This document shows, one piece after another, positions 8,106 to 15,179 of a stretch of DNA of 50,529 nucleotides. Each line of letters starts with the position of its first letter. Positions within the stretch are counted from its first letter, which is position 1. Source of the stretch: Sedimentisphaerales bacterium (GTDB taxonomy: Bacteria > Planctomycetota > Phycisphaerae > Sedimentisphaerales > SG8-4). The notes under the pieces were generated by a model. It searched no databases and was not told the origin of the DNA. It saw nothing but the letters and a program-made list of their open reading frames with translations. The position numbers and the translations under genes were made by a program. The stretch is taken from assembly GCA_016928975.1 (NCBI GenBank), contig JAFGJR010000235.1, positions 1 through 50,529 of the forward strand. Direction: 5' to 3'.

Positions 8106-8417
8106 CTATAACTGTGGTCCGGAGCCTCGACTCGCGTGCCACAGCGCGAGGATCTCTACAGACTCGGGCGTCTCTTTCACCCGGTAGTAGATATAGTAAT
8201 GAATCCGGCTCAGGTGAATTCGGCGTACACCTGTGAGCTTGACATTTCCAGTTCTCGCCCCGATCTGCGGTTGGGCGGAAACAAGCTCCAAGGCACGCTC
8301 AATCTCCTCACGGAAGGCACCCGGCGCCTTCGGACGATTTGCGTCCCACCACGCGGACGCCTTTGTGATTTGGCCCACCGCGGTTCGGACGACTCGAATG
8401 GGCAGCTTCCGACTCAA
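8106..8417 (-). CDS. RelE/ParE-family toxin
   Basis: A 103-aa type II toxin of the RelE/ParE superfamily. Typical segments are ASAWWDANRPKAPGAFREEI, a helical hairpin, then IGARTGNVKLTGVRRIHL and the beta-strand run HYYIYYRVKETPESVEILAL, ending WHASRG. The combination of the IYYRV strand with a C-terminal LWHASRG favours a ParE-like gyrase poison over a ribosome-dependent RelE, but this is tentative. The start is a TTG overlapping the antitoxin stop as TTGA (4 nt), a standard coupled arrangement with antitoxin first. Confidence 0.88.
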   Translation of the reverse strand: MSRKLPIRVVRTAVGQITKASAWWDANRPKAPGAFREEIERALELVSAQPQIGARTGNVKLTGVRRIHLSRIHYYIYYRVKETPESVEILALWHASRGSGPQL

Positions 8418-8635
8418 GGGTGCTCTCGCAGCCTGCGCAGAAGCTGTTCGCCCGCGACCACCTCGCCGCGGTCGGCCTCTGCGATCGCGGCGAGCAACGC
8501 CGCCTCAGCTTCTGCATCAAGCACGAACGCTTCATCCTGCTCCGGCGCGATTACGGTGACGGTGGCCCCTTCCTCCAAAGGCTCACCTTCGACGACGATC
8601 CTGCCAGCAACTACCTTTCCACTGACTACTTTCAT
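8414..8635 (-). CDS. Antitoxin of the ParE-type module
   Basis: A 73-aa acidic protein directly upstream of, and overlapping by 4 nt, the ParE-like toxin. An N-terminal beta-rich portion (VVSGKVVAGRIVVEGEPL, EGATVTVIAPE) resembles an AbrB-like or swapped-hairpin start. The C-terminal helix AALLAAIAEADRGEVVAG is a common toxin-wrapping helix found in antitoxins paired with ParE toxins. It should neutralise the toxin and repress the operon. Assignment rests on gene order, size, charge and this C-terminal helix. Confidence 0.85.
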   Translation of the reverse strand: MKVVSGKVVAGRIVVEGEPLEEGATVTVIAPEQDEAFVLDAEAEAALLAAIAEADRGEVVAGEQLLRRLREHP

Positions 8636-8675
8636 GGTTTCATTCTAACAGGCACCGGCCTTGCTGTCAAGAAGC

Positions 8676-8910
8676 CAACTACCATCTGATGGCGCTGCTG
8701 GCCGAACTCGCCGAGGCGCACGGCTGGCCCCAGGACATCCGCCTGACGATCAGTCCCGACGCCGAGCTGAGCAAGATGGACGCGATCGTCGTCAGCACCG
8801 ACAGCGTCATCCTCGACGCCTGTCAGAGGTGGACCAACCTCGCCGCCAGGATCATCACTCGGGACCTGCAATCCGCACTCGTAGTGGATCTCTCATCCAG
8901 TGTGGCGTGA
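8676..8910 (+). pseudogene. 3' fragment of a second DUF434 gene
   Basis: Translated from about 8677, this matches the C-terminal quarter of the neighbouring DUF434 protein: DIRLTISPDAELS, then STDSVILDACQRWTNLAARII. The N-terminal three quarters are absent; sequence before about 8676 is unrelated and leads into the toxin-antitoxin module. In this copy ELS is followed by only KMDA before IVVSTD, showing the state without the heptamer tract. A start at 8689 would give 73 aa, but a fragment is more likely. It probably arose from a duplication or recombination that also brought in the toxin-antitoxin pair. Confidence 0.8.
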
Positions 8911-8925
8911 CGCCGGGAGCATACT

Positions 8926-9303
8926 CTATGCCTTCAAGGCCCGATACTCCTTGCGGAATTCAAGCAGTTCCACAGGGACGCCGTTGTCGATAATCATCGC
9001 TACCCGGACGCCCTCGGACGGCTCGCTCACCTCGCCCAGGAGTGGCTTGCCTGCGATTTCTGAATCCAGATCATCCACTTCGAAGGCGATGTGAGGCACG
9101 GTCCGGACCAGTTCCGAGATGGGACTGTCCGGCTCGAACCGCATCCACTCGATGCCGTAGGGGCTGGTCTCGAAGCCGGATACATACATCTTCAGACGCT
9201 CAAGATATCGTTCTCCGGTCCTCGGTGTGTCGGTGGGAATGCCCATGTGATGATAGCGCCAGCCTTCGGTCGTAACAGCCGGCGGCTCGTAATCCTTCCG
9301 CAT
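8926..9303 (-). CDS. VOC/glyoxalase-fold protein
   Basis: A 125-aa vicinal-oxygen-chelate protein of one or two beta-alpha-beta-beta-beta modules. It opens GWRYHHMGIPTDTP, where the paired His is the first metal ligand position. PHIAFEVDDLDSEI carries the second, and VPVELLEF near the end the terminal glutamate. Such proteins are isomerases, dioxygenases or resistance proteins; the reaction is not evident here. The ATG at 9303 is preceded by GGAG about 9 nt upstream, so the longer frame to 9363, which would overlap the next gene, was rejected. Confidence 0.83.
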   Translation of the reverse strand: MRKDYEPPAVTTEGWRYHHMGIPTDTPRTGERYLERLKMYVSGFETSPYGIEWMRFEPDSPISELVRTVPHIAFEVDDLDSEIAGKPLLGEVSEPSEGVRVAMIIDNGVPVELLEFRKEYRALKA

Positions 9304-9350
9304 CACTGTCTGTCTCCTGCAAAGGCTCCCCATCCTGCCCCAGTCTCTAA

Positions 9351-10427
9351 TCAATGGGCGCACTTGAAGCTTTCAAGGTGCCGCATGATCCCGATGGCGT
9401 CTTCCTCTGAGATGTCCATCCCATAGCGGTCACAGAGTGCGCGCAAGACGCTTAGATTGACGGTGGGATCGTAGGGCGTGAAGGACTTCTCCACGTCGCC
9501 CTCGATCTCGGCGTTCACGTCCAGCATCAACAACGGAGCCTTGCAGGAGAAGTCCAGGTTGCGGAACGACAGGTGCTTGACGGGCCGGCTCACCACAGTC
9601 CCATACCAGATCTCCCGCTTTGGGATGTCGTACACGATGCTCCACTTAGTATGCGGTGCGGCGACCACATCGACCAGCGTCCCGAAGGCGTACTTGATCG
9701 CATCCGCCTCGCGACCGGCATCATAGCTCGCATTCCGAGCATGCGCGGCCGCGAAGCGCTCCGCCGACTGACCCGGGTTCGACCACCACCAGCGCGGGCC
9801 GCCCCGCTTGAACGCGGCGAGAGCCCGAGCGTAGGACATGTTGGACATCGCTTTCACCGGCAGGCTGTCACCGCTGTAGCACACGAATTCGCCGTCGATC
9901 CACTCGATGGCGGCGCAGTTGCCATTCGCATCCGCGATGAGGTAGTGGGCCGGGCGCGCCGAGTCCTCGATTCGCACCTTCGAGTCCACCCGGATGGCCT
10001 CCTCTACCGTGCTGCAGGTGTCCAGGACGTACTGGGCCCACGGGCCGATGGGCAGGCCCGGCCGCTCATCGCGCTCCGGGAACTCCGATTTCAGCAACTC
10101 CATGGTGCCCAAGACCAGACCCGCCTCGTTCATTCCGCCGAACGCCCACCAGCGCCCCGCCAGGTTGAACGTCACGCTGCCGTACTTGGAAACCCACTTG
10201 ACCGTTCTTCCCGTCGTGCCCGCCTGCGACGGAAAGCCTTCTTTCGCCATCCCTCGCTGGTTGATGAACACAAGTCCGTCGCCGGGGAAGAACAGATCAA
10301 GGTTGGCTCCGAAGACCGGGCCATCGGGCGTGTCGAGACAGAAGCACGTACAACCCCCGGAAGGGCCCGCCGGCAAGCAAGCCAGCAGCAGACAGCAGAA
10401 CGTAGTAGTCGCAGTGACGCGCATCAT
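9351..10427 (-). CDS. Secreted linear-amide C-N hydrolase (choloylglycine hydrolase / penicillin V acylase family)
   Basis: A 358-aa Ntn-hydrolase of peptidase family C59 type. A hydrophobic leader (TTTFCCLLLACLPAG) ends shortly before GGCTCFCLDTPDGP. The first Cys after the leader is expected to become the N-terminal nucleophile, and GANLDLFF supplies the conserved Asp region. RWWAFGGMNEAGLVLGTMEL and LIADANGNCAAIEW match the family core. Known relatives hydrolyse bile-salt amides, penicillin V, acyl-homoserine lactones or N-acylamines. Presence of a leader suggests periplasmic or surface action; the substrate is unknown. It lies on the same strand as the VOC and HAD genes. Confidence 0.85.
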   Translation of the reverse strand: MMRVTATTTFCCLLLACLPAGPSGGCTCFCLDTPDGPVFGANLDLFFPGDGLVFINQRGMAKEGFPSQAGTTGRTVKWVSKYGSVTFNLAGRWWAFGGMNEAGLVLGTMELLKSEFPERDERPGLPIGPWAQYVLDTCSTVEEAIRVDSKVRIEDSARPAHYLIADANGNCAAIEWIDGEFVCYSGDSLPVKAMSNMSYARALAAFKRGGPRWWWSNPGQSAERFAAAHARNASYDAGREADAIKYAFGTLVDVVAAPHTKWSIVYDIPKREIWYGTVVSRPVKHLSFRNLDFSCKAPLLMLDVNAEIEGDVEKSFTPYDPTVNLSVLRALCDRYGMDISEEDAIGIMRHLESFKCAH

Positions 10428-10458
10428 GATTCTCGCTTTCTGTATTCAGTCGCGATCT

Positions 10459-11136
10459 CTAATCAACGAGCGCTCGGACCATTTCGAGATTCACCTTCTC
10501 CAGGGAATCACAGATGATATCGGCGCCCACGAGCTTCTCGGCGGGCACGGTATTCGTCACGGCGATGCACTTGGCGCCGGCGGACTTGGCGGCCTGCACG
10601 CCGCTGGGGGCGTCCTCGAACACCACGCAGCGAGCGGCCTCCATGCCAAGCCGTTCGATCGCAATCAGGAAGATCTGCGGGTCGGGCTTCTTCCTCGTGA
10701 CATCGCTGCCGCTGACGTACGCCATCCGTTCATATGGTACCTTCACGGCCGTCAGGATCGCCTCGGACAGTTCCTGCGTGGCCGACGTCGCGATGGCCAG
10801 CCGGAAGCCCTCCCTCTGCAAGGCGTCCGCGATCAATCGCAACACGCCTGGAAAGGCAGGCAATCCCTCCTGGCGCACAGACTCGACCAAGTACCGCTCG
10901 CGCAGCTCGGCGGCCGCGTGGGCCTGCTCATCCGTCAGGTCCAGTCCATGGACCGTGGCGCCGGCCTTGACGTAGGCTTCCGCCCCCCTGCCATACCCCG
11001 TAGCGAAATCCGCGTACTCGACGCCCTGGAGGCCGAACAGCTCATCGAGAACCCGAATCGTCACCTTCGCATTGATCGGCTCGGTGTCGCCGATCAAGCC
11101 GTCCACGTCAAAGATCAATCCGCATTGTGCATTCAT
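10459..11136 (-). CDS. HAD-superfamily phosphatase / beta-phosphoglucomutase-like
   Basis: A 225-aa haloacid-dehalogenase-like hydrolase of subfamily I with a helical cap. Motif I is DVDGLIGDTEP (about 10-20; nucleophile Asp), motif II is AIATSATQ, motif III is the Lys in TRKKPDPQIF, and motif IV is VVFEDAPSGVQAAKSAG. This is the phosphoglycolate phosphatase/phosphoglucomutase branch; the substrate, a small phosphate ester, is not resolved. The ATG at 11136 follows GGGGTGA; the longer frame to 11220 adds a non-conserved N-terminus. Confidence 0.88.
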   Translation of the reverse strand: MNAQCGLIFDVDGLIGDTEPINAKVTIRVLDELFGLQGVEYADFATGYGRGAEAYVKAGATVHGLDLTDEQAHAAAELRERYLVESVRQEGLPAFPGVLRLIADALQREGFRLAIATSATQELSEAILTAVKVPYERMAYVSGSDVTRKKPDPQIFLIAIERLGMEAARCVVFEDAPSGVQAAKSAGAKCIAVTNTVPAEKLVGADIICDSLEKVNLEMVRALVD

Positions 11137-11311
11137 GCGTTCACCCCGGAACCCAGCTCCAAAGCGGGATATGATAGCACCGAATGGGGCTTGCCTCGAA
11201 CCTTTTTCAGCTTCTCGCAAAAGACTCTCATCTGGCGTAGACTAAGATGCCCCGGTCGTGTGTCTTAGTGGCAACCATCGTTGGTTTCGAAACTGATGAG
11301 GCGGATCGTTG

Positions 11312-11848
11312 ATGCTGGAAGACCGGCTGCTGCTGTGGAGGCTCAAGCGCGGCGACGCGGGCGCTCTGCGGCAGATCTATGAGAACTACAAGCACGACCT
11401 GCTGGGCCTGGCGGTGACGTTGTCGAATGACAGGACCGCCGCGGAGGACGCCGTACACGATACGTTCGTATCGTTCGTGCGGCTCTCACCGACGCTGCGG
11501 CTGCGAACGAGCCTGCGCAGTTACCTGCTCACCGCCGTGGCCAACCGCGTGCGAAGCTTGAACAGAAGCGTCTCGCGGCAGGCATCACCCGGGGCCTCGT
11601 CGGACAGCGAGTGTGAGCCGCCGCCGGACGAGACGGTGATGCGGAACGAGCGGGCGGCATTGCTGGACCGGGCTTTGGCGCAACTGCCCGACGATCAACG
11701 AGAAGCCGTGGTGCTGCACCTGCAAGTGGGTATGAAGTTCCGGGAGATTGCAGACTCCCGGAACGTGTCCATCAACACGATCCAGAGCCGCTATCGTTAC
11801 GGCCTGGAGAGACTCCGTTCCCTGCTGGACGGCAAGGTGATGCCATGA
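11312..11848 (+). CDS. ECF-type RNA polymerase sigma factor
   Basis: A 178-aa extracytoplasmic-function sigma factor. Region 2 is seen in DAGALRQIYENYKHDLLGLAV and AEDAVHDTFVSFVR. A variable linker with an acidic/proline-rich segment follows (about 95-115), then region 4 with LPDDQREAVVLHLQVGMKFREIAD and the helix-turn-helix NVSINTIQSRYRYGLERL. It should direct transcription of a small regulon, normally including its own operon. The stop overlaps the start of the next gene by 4 nt (ATGA). An alternative TTG at 11309 is one codon upstream. Confidence 0.95.
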   Translation: MLEDRLLLWRLKRGDAGALRQIYENYKHDLLGLAVTLSNDRTAAEDAVHDTFVSFVRLSPTLRLRTSLRSYLLTAVANRVRSLNRSVSRQASPGASSDSECEPPPDETVMRNERAALLDRALAQLPDDQREAVVLHLQVGMKFREIADSRNVSINTIQSRYRYGLERLRSLLDGKVMP

Positions 11849-13056
11849 CAGACCAGAGTCAGCTTGAAAACAAGATTCGCGACCACTGCCGAAGGAGACA
11901 ACATGCCGCCCGGACTACTCCGGAATTCGACGAGAAGGTCTTGCGTAGCGTCCTGAACGCCCAGCGGCAGAATCAACAGCAACGCTCCGCCCCGGCGGAG
12001 ATGGGTACAAGGAGATTCCTCATGCAAGGGAGAAAGACCCAACTGGCAGCGGCAGCTATCGTCATCGCAGTCGTCGTGCTTGGCGTATCGGTGTTCGACG
12101 ATTCCCCCAAACCGGCCTACGCGGTTGGCCAAACCATCGACGCGATCAAGCGGATCGAGACCGTCTACATGAAGGGCGAGTTCTACAAGCAAGGCCCCTT
12201 CGAATGCTGGATGCGATTCGATGGGGACACCAACCGACCCAGCCACGTCTGGCTGGGCTCGGCCACGCACAACCTGTGCAAGATCTGTTCTCCGGAAGGT
12301 GTCTTCGGTCTGAATCGGCGGACCCATCGCGTCCACTACGCCTCGCGCGACGAGCGGGGCAAGAGCTGGATTCCAAAGTTCAGCCGCTTCTTCCTGGACG
12401 CCATCCAGCAAACCGGGACAGAGAATACCATCCAGATCGGCGAGGACGTGATCACCATACGCATCAACGCGCCGCACCGGCAGCAGGAGTTCGTCGTGGA
12501 CGCCCAGACGAAGCGCCCCATCCGCTTCACCACGATCCGCGAGGATGATCCAATGGAGATGATGCGACAGACGTTGGCCGTCAAGCACCTTACGGAGATT
12601 CGCTACAACGAACAGCCGCCGGCGGGCCTCTTCGACAAGCCGGCCGACGCCGTGGTGGTCCAGCAGGAAGTCGATTGCATGGTGGACCCCGACTCGGGTC
12701 TTGTCGCAGACGGCATGACCCGGGAGCAAGCCTGCCTGGCCATCGCCAAACAAGCCGGCCAGGCCCTTGTCGATCTCGACCAGGCTGCCCTCTGCAAGCT
12801 GAACCTGTTCTACCGGCTGTATCCGCCCTCCATTTGGGAACAGATCAGGAAGGTGAAGGAGGCCGGCCAGTGGGTCAGCGAAGTCACTATCACCGGCGCC
12901 CCCTACCGGGAGAACGACCTGTGGTATGTCCCGGTCGAAGTCCGCAGCAAGACGAGACAGACCGAAATACAAAACGCCATGATCAAGTTCTACGAACTGG
13001 AAGGCAAGACCCTCTGCTTCATCATCGGCTCCAAAGAAAAAGGCGTCGTGGATTAG
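11845..13056 (+). CDS. Membrane-anchored anti-sigma-like protein with large extracytoplasmic domain
   Basis: A 403-aa protein translationally coupled to the ECF sigma gene (4-nt overlap). Residues 1-70 are soluble and cytoplasmic and would hold the sigma factor. A single transmembrane helix at about 67-85 (LAAAAIVIAVVVLGVSVF) follows. The rest is outside, starting AYAVGQTIDAIKRIETVYMKGEFY and continuing with LolA-like beta strands, such as QQEFVVDAQTKRPIRFTTI, then a separate C-terminal module (about 270-400). Planctomycetes often encode such sigma/anti-sigma pairs where the outer domain may sense lipids or envelope state. No zinc-type HxxxCxxC motif is present. Confidence 0.78.
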   Translation: MTDQSQLENKIRDHCRRRQHAARTTPEFDEKVLRSVLNAQRQNQQQRSAPAEMGTRRFLMQGRKTQLAAAAIVIAVVVLGVSVFDDSPKPAYAVGQTIDAIKRIETVYMKGEFYKQGPFECWMRFDGDTNRPSHVWLGSATHNLCKICSPEGVFGLNRRTHRVHYASRDERGKSWIPKFSRFFLDAIQQTGTENTIQIGEDVITIRINAPHRQQEFVVDAQTKRPIRFTTIREDDPMEMMRQTLAVKHLTEIRYNEQPPAGLFDKPADAVVVQQEVDCMVDPDSGLVADGMTREQACLAIAKQAGQALVDLDQAALCKLNLFYRLYPPSIWEQIRKVKEAGQWVSEVTITGAPYRENDLWYVPVEVRSKTRQTEIQNAMIKFYELEGKTLCFIIGSKEKGVVD

Positions 13057-13244
13057 GCGCCATGCCGCCTTGGCAGTCAACATATCGAGAGTGAATGGCT
13101 GTTCAGGTGGGCGTGTATCTCGTCCACCCAGGTGCCCCCATCACTATCATCCGCTAAAGCCACTGTCGACAAACGCCGACTACTTGCTCCGGGGTGGAGA
13201 ATACGCCGATCATGAAACCCATCCAATGGTTGAGGAGGAAGCAG

Positions 13245-14285
13245 ATGGCGATGACGTTAGGCAAATGGCTGGATATTGCGCCGGACTATAAAGACACGCT
13301 CGTACTCGGCAATGGGGCCAGCATCGCCATCCATGATGCCTTCAACTACAAGTCCCTGCTCGAAAAAGCACGTGCCGAAAGTCTGATAACAAAGCCTGTC
13401 GATACCATCTTCAAAGAGATGAAGACACGCGACTTCGAGCTTGTTCTACGCTACATATCAATCGCCGAGTATGTGAACAGAGCATTGGGAATCAACGACA
13501 GCAAGATTCACACCGCCTACGAGCATGTCAGAAAGGCGCTGATCGAGACCGTCCAGAAAGTCCATCCCAGGTATCAGACCGCCGAGCCTCATCTGAAGCC
13601 AGCGTACGAGTTCATGGCGAGATTCAAGACTGTGATATCTCTGAATTACGATCTTGTCGCGTACTGGGCGATGATGCTGGGAAATGAAGCTCTACGGAGT
13701 CAAGGTTACGACCAGTTCAAAGACTGTTTCAGCGATGGCGGACACTTTTCCACAAGATGCCTGTATAACGAACTGAGAAAGAAGCGATCAACGGTCGTTC
13801 TCTACCCACATGGCAATCTGTCTTTGGCTGACGACCCTGAATCCGGTGAGTTCAAAATCGCGAGCAACAAGAACAACGGTACGCCGTTACTGGAGCAAAT
13901 CATCAAGGAATGGCGACGGGATTTCTGCATACCACTTTTCGTGGCCGAAGGCGACAAGAACCAGAAGCTCAAGGCAATTCGAGGGAGCGGATACCTCTCA
14001 ACCGTATACGATGAACTATCGTCGCACAAGGGAACCCTCGCCATCTACGGCTGGTCACTCGGCGATAACGACGAGCACATTCTTGAGAGGCTCTGCAAAG
14101 ACAAGAGCAAGATTGCAGTGTCTGTGTACCGCAGTGGTGGATCAAGCGGCCCCAAATCTCTGTGTCATTCAGTGAGGATGAAGATCCATAAGTTCAACGA
14201 GAAGGTCGAAATCGAGTTCTACGATGCCGAGAGCCCAGGTTGCTGGATTTCCCCTCAGGTGCCGGTCGCACTGGCGGCTCAGTGA
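13245..14285 (+). CDS. DUF4917 SIR2-like protein (candidate NAD-targeting defence effector)
   Basis: A 346-aa protein matching DUF4917, a SIR2-like Rossmann fold. Motifs in order: VLGNGASIAI at about 20-29 (nucleotide-binding loop), ISLNYDLVAYW with Asn134/Asp136, YPHGNL with His189 (equivalent to the catalytic His in SIR2-type NADases), and YGWSLGDNDEHIL at 268-280. These are the four signature positions of SIR2-like antiviral effectors such as ThsA and DSR. The ATG at 13245 follows a strong AGGAGGAA (13233-13240); upstream GTG/ATG starts lack one. Base composition is visibly lower in GC than neighbours. No helicase, TIR or partner gene is adjacent. Confidence 0.82.
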   Translation: MAMTLGKWLDIAPDYKDTLVLGNGASIAIHDAFNYKSLLEKARAESLITKPVDTIFKEMKTRDFELVLRYISIAEYVNRALGINDSKIHTAYEHVRKALIETVQKVHPRYQTAEPHLKPAYEFMARFKTVISLNYDLVAYWAMMLGNEALRSQGYDQFKDCFSDGGHFSTRCLYNELRKKRSTVVLYPHGNLSLADDPESGEFKIASNKNNGTPLLEQIIKEWRRDFCIPLFVAEGDKNQKLKAIRGSGYLSTVYDELSSHKGTLAIYGWSLGDNDEHILERLCKDKSKIAVSVYRSGGSSGPKSLCHSVRMKIHKFNEKVEIEFYDAESPGCWISPQVPVALAAQ

Positions 14286-14368
14286 CCGACTAACGCTCCG
14301 ACTGAACGCACGCCGCTCTCAGCCACCGGCTGCCATCAAGGTATTACCCTCCTGGCTCGCTGAAGTCT

Positions 14369-14785
14369 TCACAGCTTGTGCGGGTCGATCGTTGCACGCG
14401 GTCCTTCGCGCCGGTCGGCGAGCAGGGAGGCTACGACGCCGGCGGTCAGGATCAGGAAGACCAGCGCCAGCAGGTAGAAGTTGAAATGCTCTCCGATGGC
14501 AGCCTTGAGCCACTTGGCGGTCAGCATCTTGACTCCCACGACCAGCAGGACCAGCGAGAGCGATACTTTCAGGTAACGGAACTTGTCCACCATCCCGGCC
14601 TTCGCTCGATCTACCATTTCGTCCGCCAAGGCAGCCGTGCCGGGCTGTTCGCTCTCATGGGACGCCCGTGTTCCGGCCCGCACCATGAAATGCTCCCCAT
14701 GAAACCGGGCGGTGACCGGAAACCACCGTCGCACCAGACGCACCACCACGTTCTGGCCAGGCTCCCGGAGCCCCAAACCGTGCAC
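14369..14785 (-). pseudogene. TerC-family membrane protein remnant
   Basis: A 138-aa frame with two pieces of a TerC/Alx-type metal-related membrane protein. The first piece, EPGQNVVVRLVRRWFPVT then RFHGEHFMVR, matches the middle of the family. The second, GMVDKFRYLKVSLSLVL then VGVKMLTAKW and a last helix, matches the end. In intact relatives some 50 residues with the conserved EFTD-VFAVDSIPA helices lie between. Here they are replaced by an unrelated hydrophilic stretch (about 42-65), and the N-terminal half of the protein is absent too. The remnant should be non-functional. Confidence 0.75.
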
Positions 14786-14806
14786 AGATTCCTATGAGGA
14801 GCCCCA

Positions 14807-14881
14807 TTTATGATTCATGATTCATCATGGATGTTCTGTATCGTGCCACGACAAGGTACGTATCAAATCGTAAATCGTGAA
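14807..14881. repeat. Inverted heptamer-repeat element 2
   Basis: The left array 14807-14827 is TTTATGA, TTCATGA, TTCATCA. The right array 14864-14881, read on the minus strand, is TTCACGA, TTTACGA, TTTG. The gap between arms is about 36 nt, close to that of element 1. It lies between the start of the decayed TerC gene and the DUF2905 gene, again between two divergent genes. Confidence 0.8.
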
Positions 14882-14893
14882 GCGTGGATTCCA

Positions 14894-15127
14894 ATGGATT
14901 TTGGGCCGCGACAATTCGGGAAGTGGCTGGTGGTCGCCGGGGTGGCCATCGTCGTGATCGGTCTGCTCGTCCTCCTGCTGGGCAGGATCGGGTTGTTCCG
15001 CCTCCCGGGCGATTTCACCTTTGGCGGCCGCAACTGGCGCATCTACCTCCCGCTGGCCAGCAGCATCATCCTCTCCCTGATCCTGACGCTCATCCTGTGG
15101 CTGATTCATCACTTCAGCCGCCGATGA
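14894..15127 (+). CDS. DUF2905 small membrane protein
   Basis: A 77-aa protein of the DUF2905 family, normally about 70 aa. It has two transmembrane helices (about 11-30 and 50-70) with the family signature IGLFRLPGDFTFGGRNWRIY between them, then PLASSIILSLILT. The function is unknown. The ATG at 14894 was chosen because the conserved protein begins there; the longer frame to 14810 runs through heptamer element 2. The gene ends 52 nt before polX on the same strand. Confidence 0.88.
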   Translation: MDFGPRQFGKWLVVAGVAIVVIGLLVLLLGRIGLFRLPGDFTFGGRNWRIYLPLASSIILSLILTLILWLIHHFSRR

Positions 15128-15143
15128 TTGCGGCAGGCGATTG

Positions 15144-15172
15144 TTTCGATCCTGCCCGCACGAGAGTATAAT
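15144..15172 (+). promoter_or_regulatory. polX promoter, predicted leaderless
   Basis: A perfect -10 box TATAAT lies at 15167-15172, with only 7 nt (CGGGCGC) before the ATG at 15180. A weak -35-like TTTCGA sits 17 nt upstream (15144-15149). The start point would be at or next to the A of the start codon. There is no Shine-Dalgarno sequence. Confidence 0.6.
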
Positions 15173-15179
15173 CGGGCGC

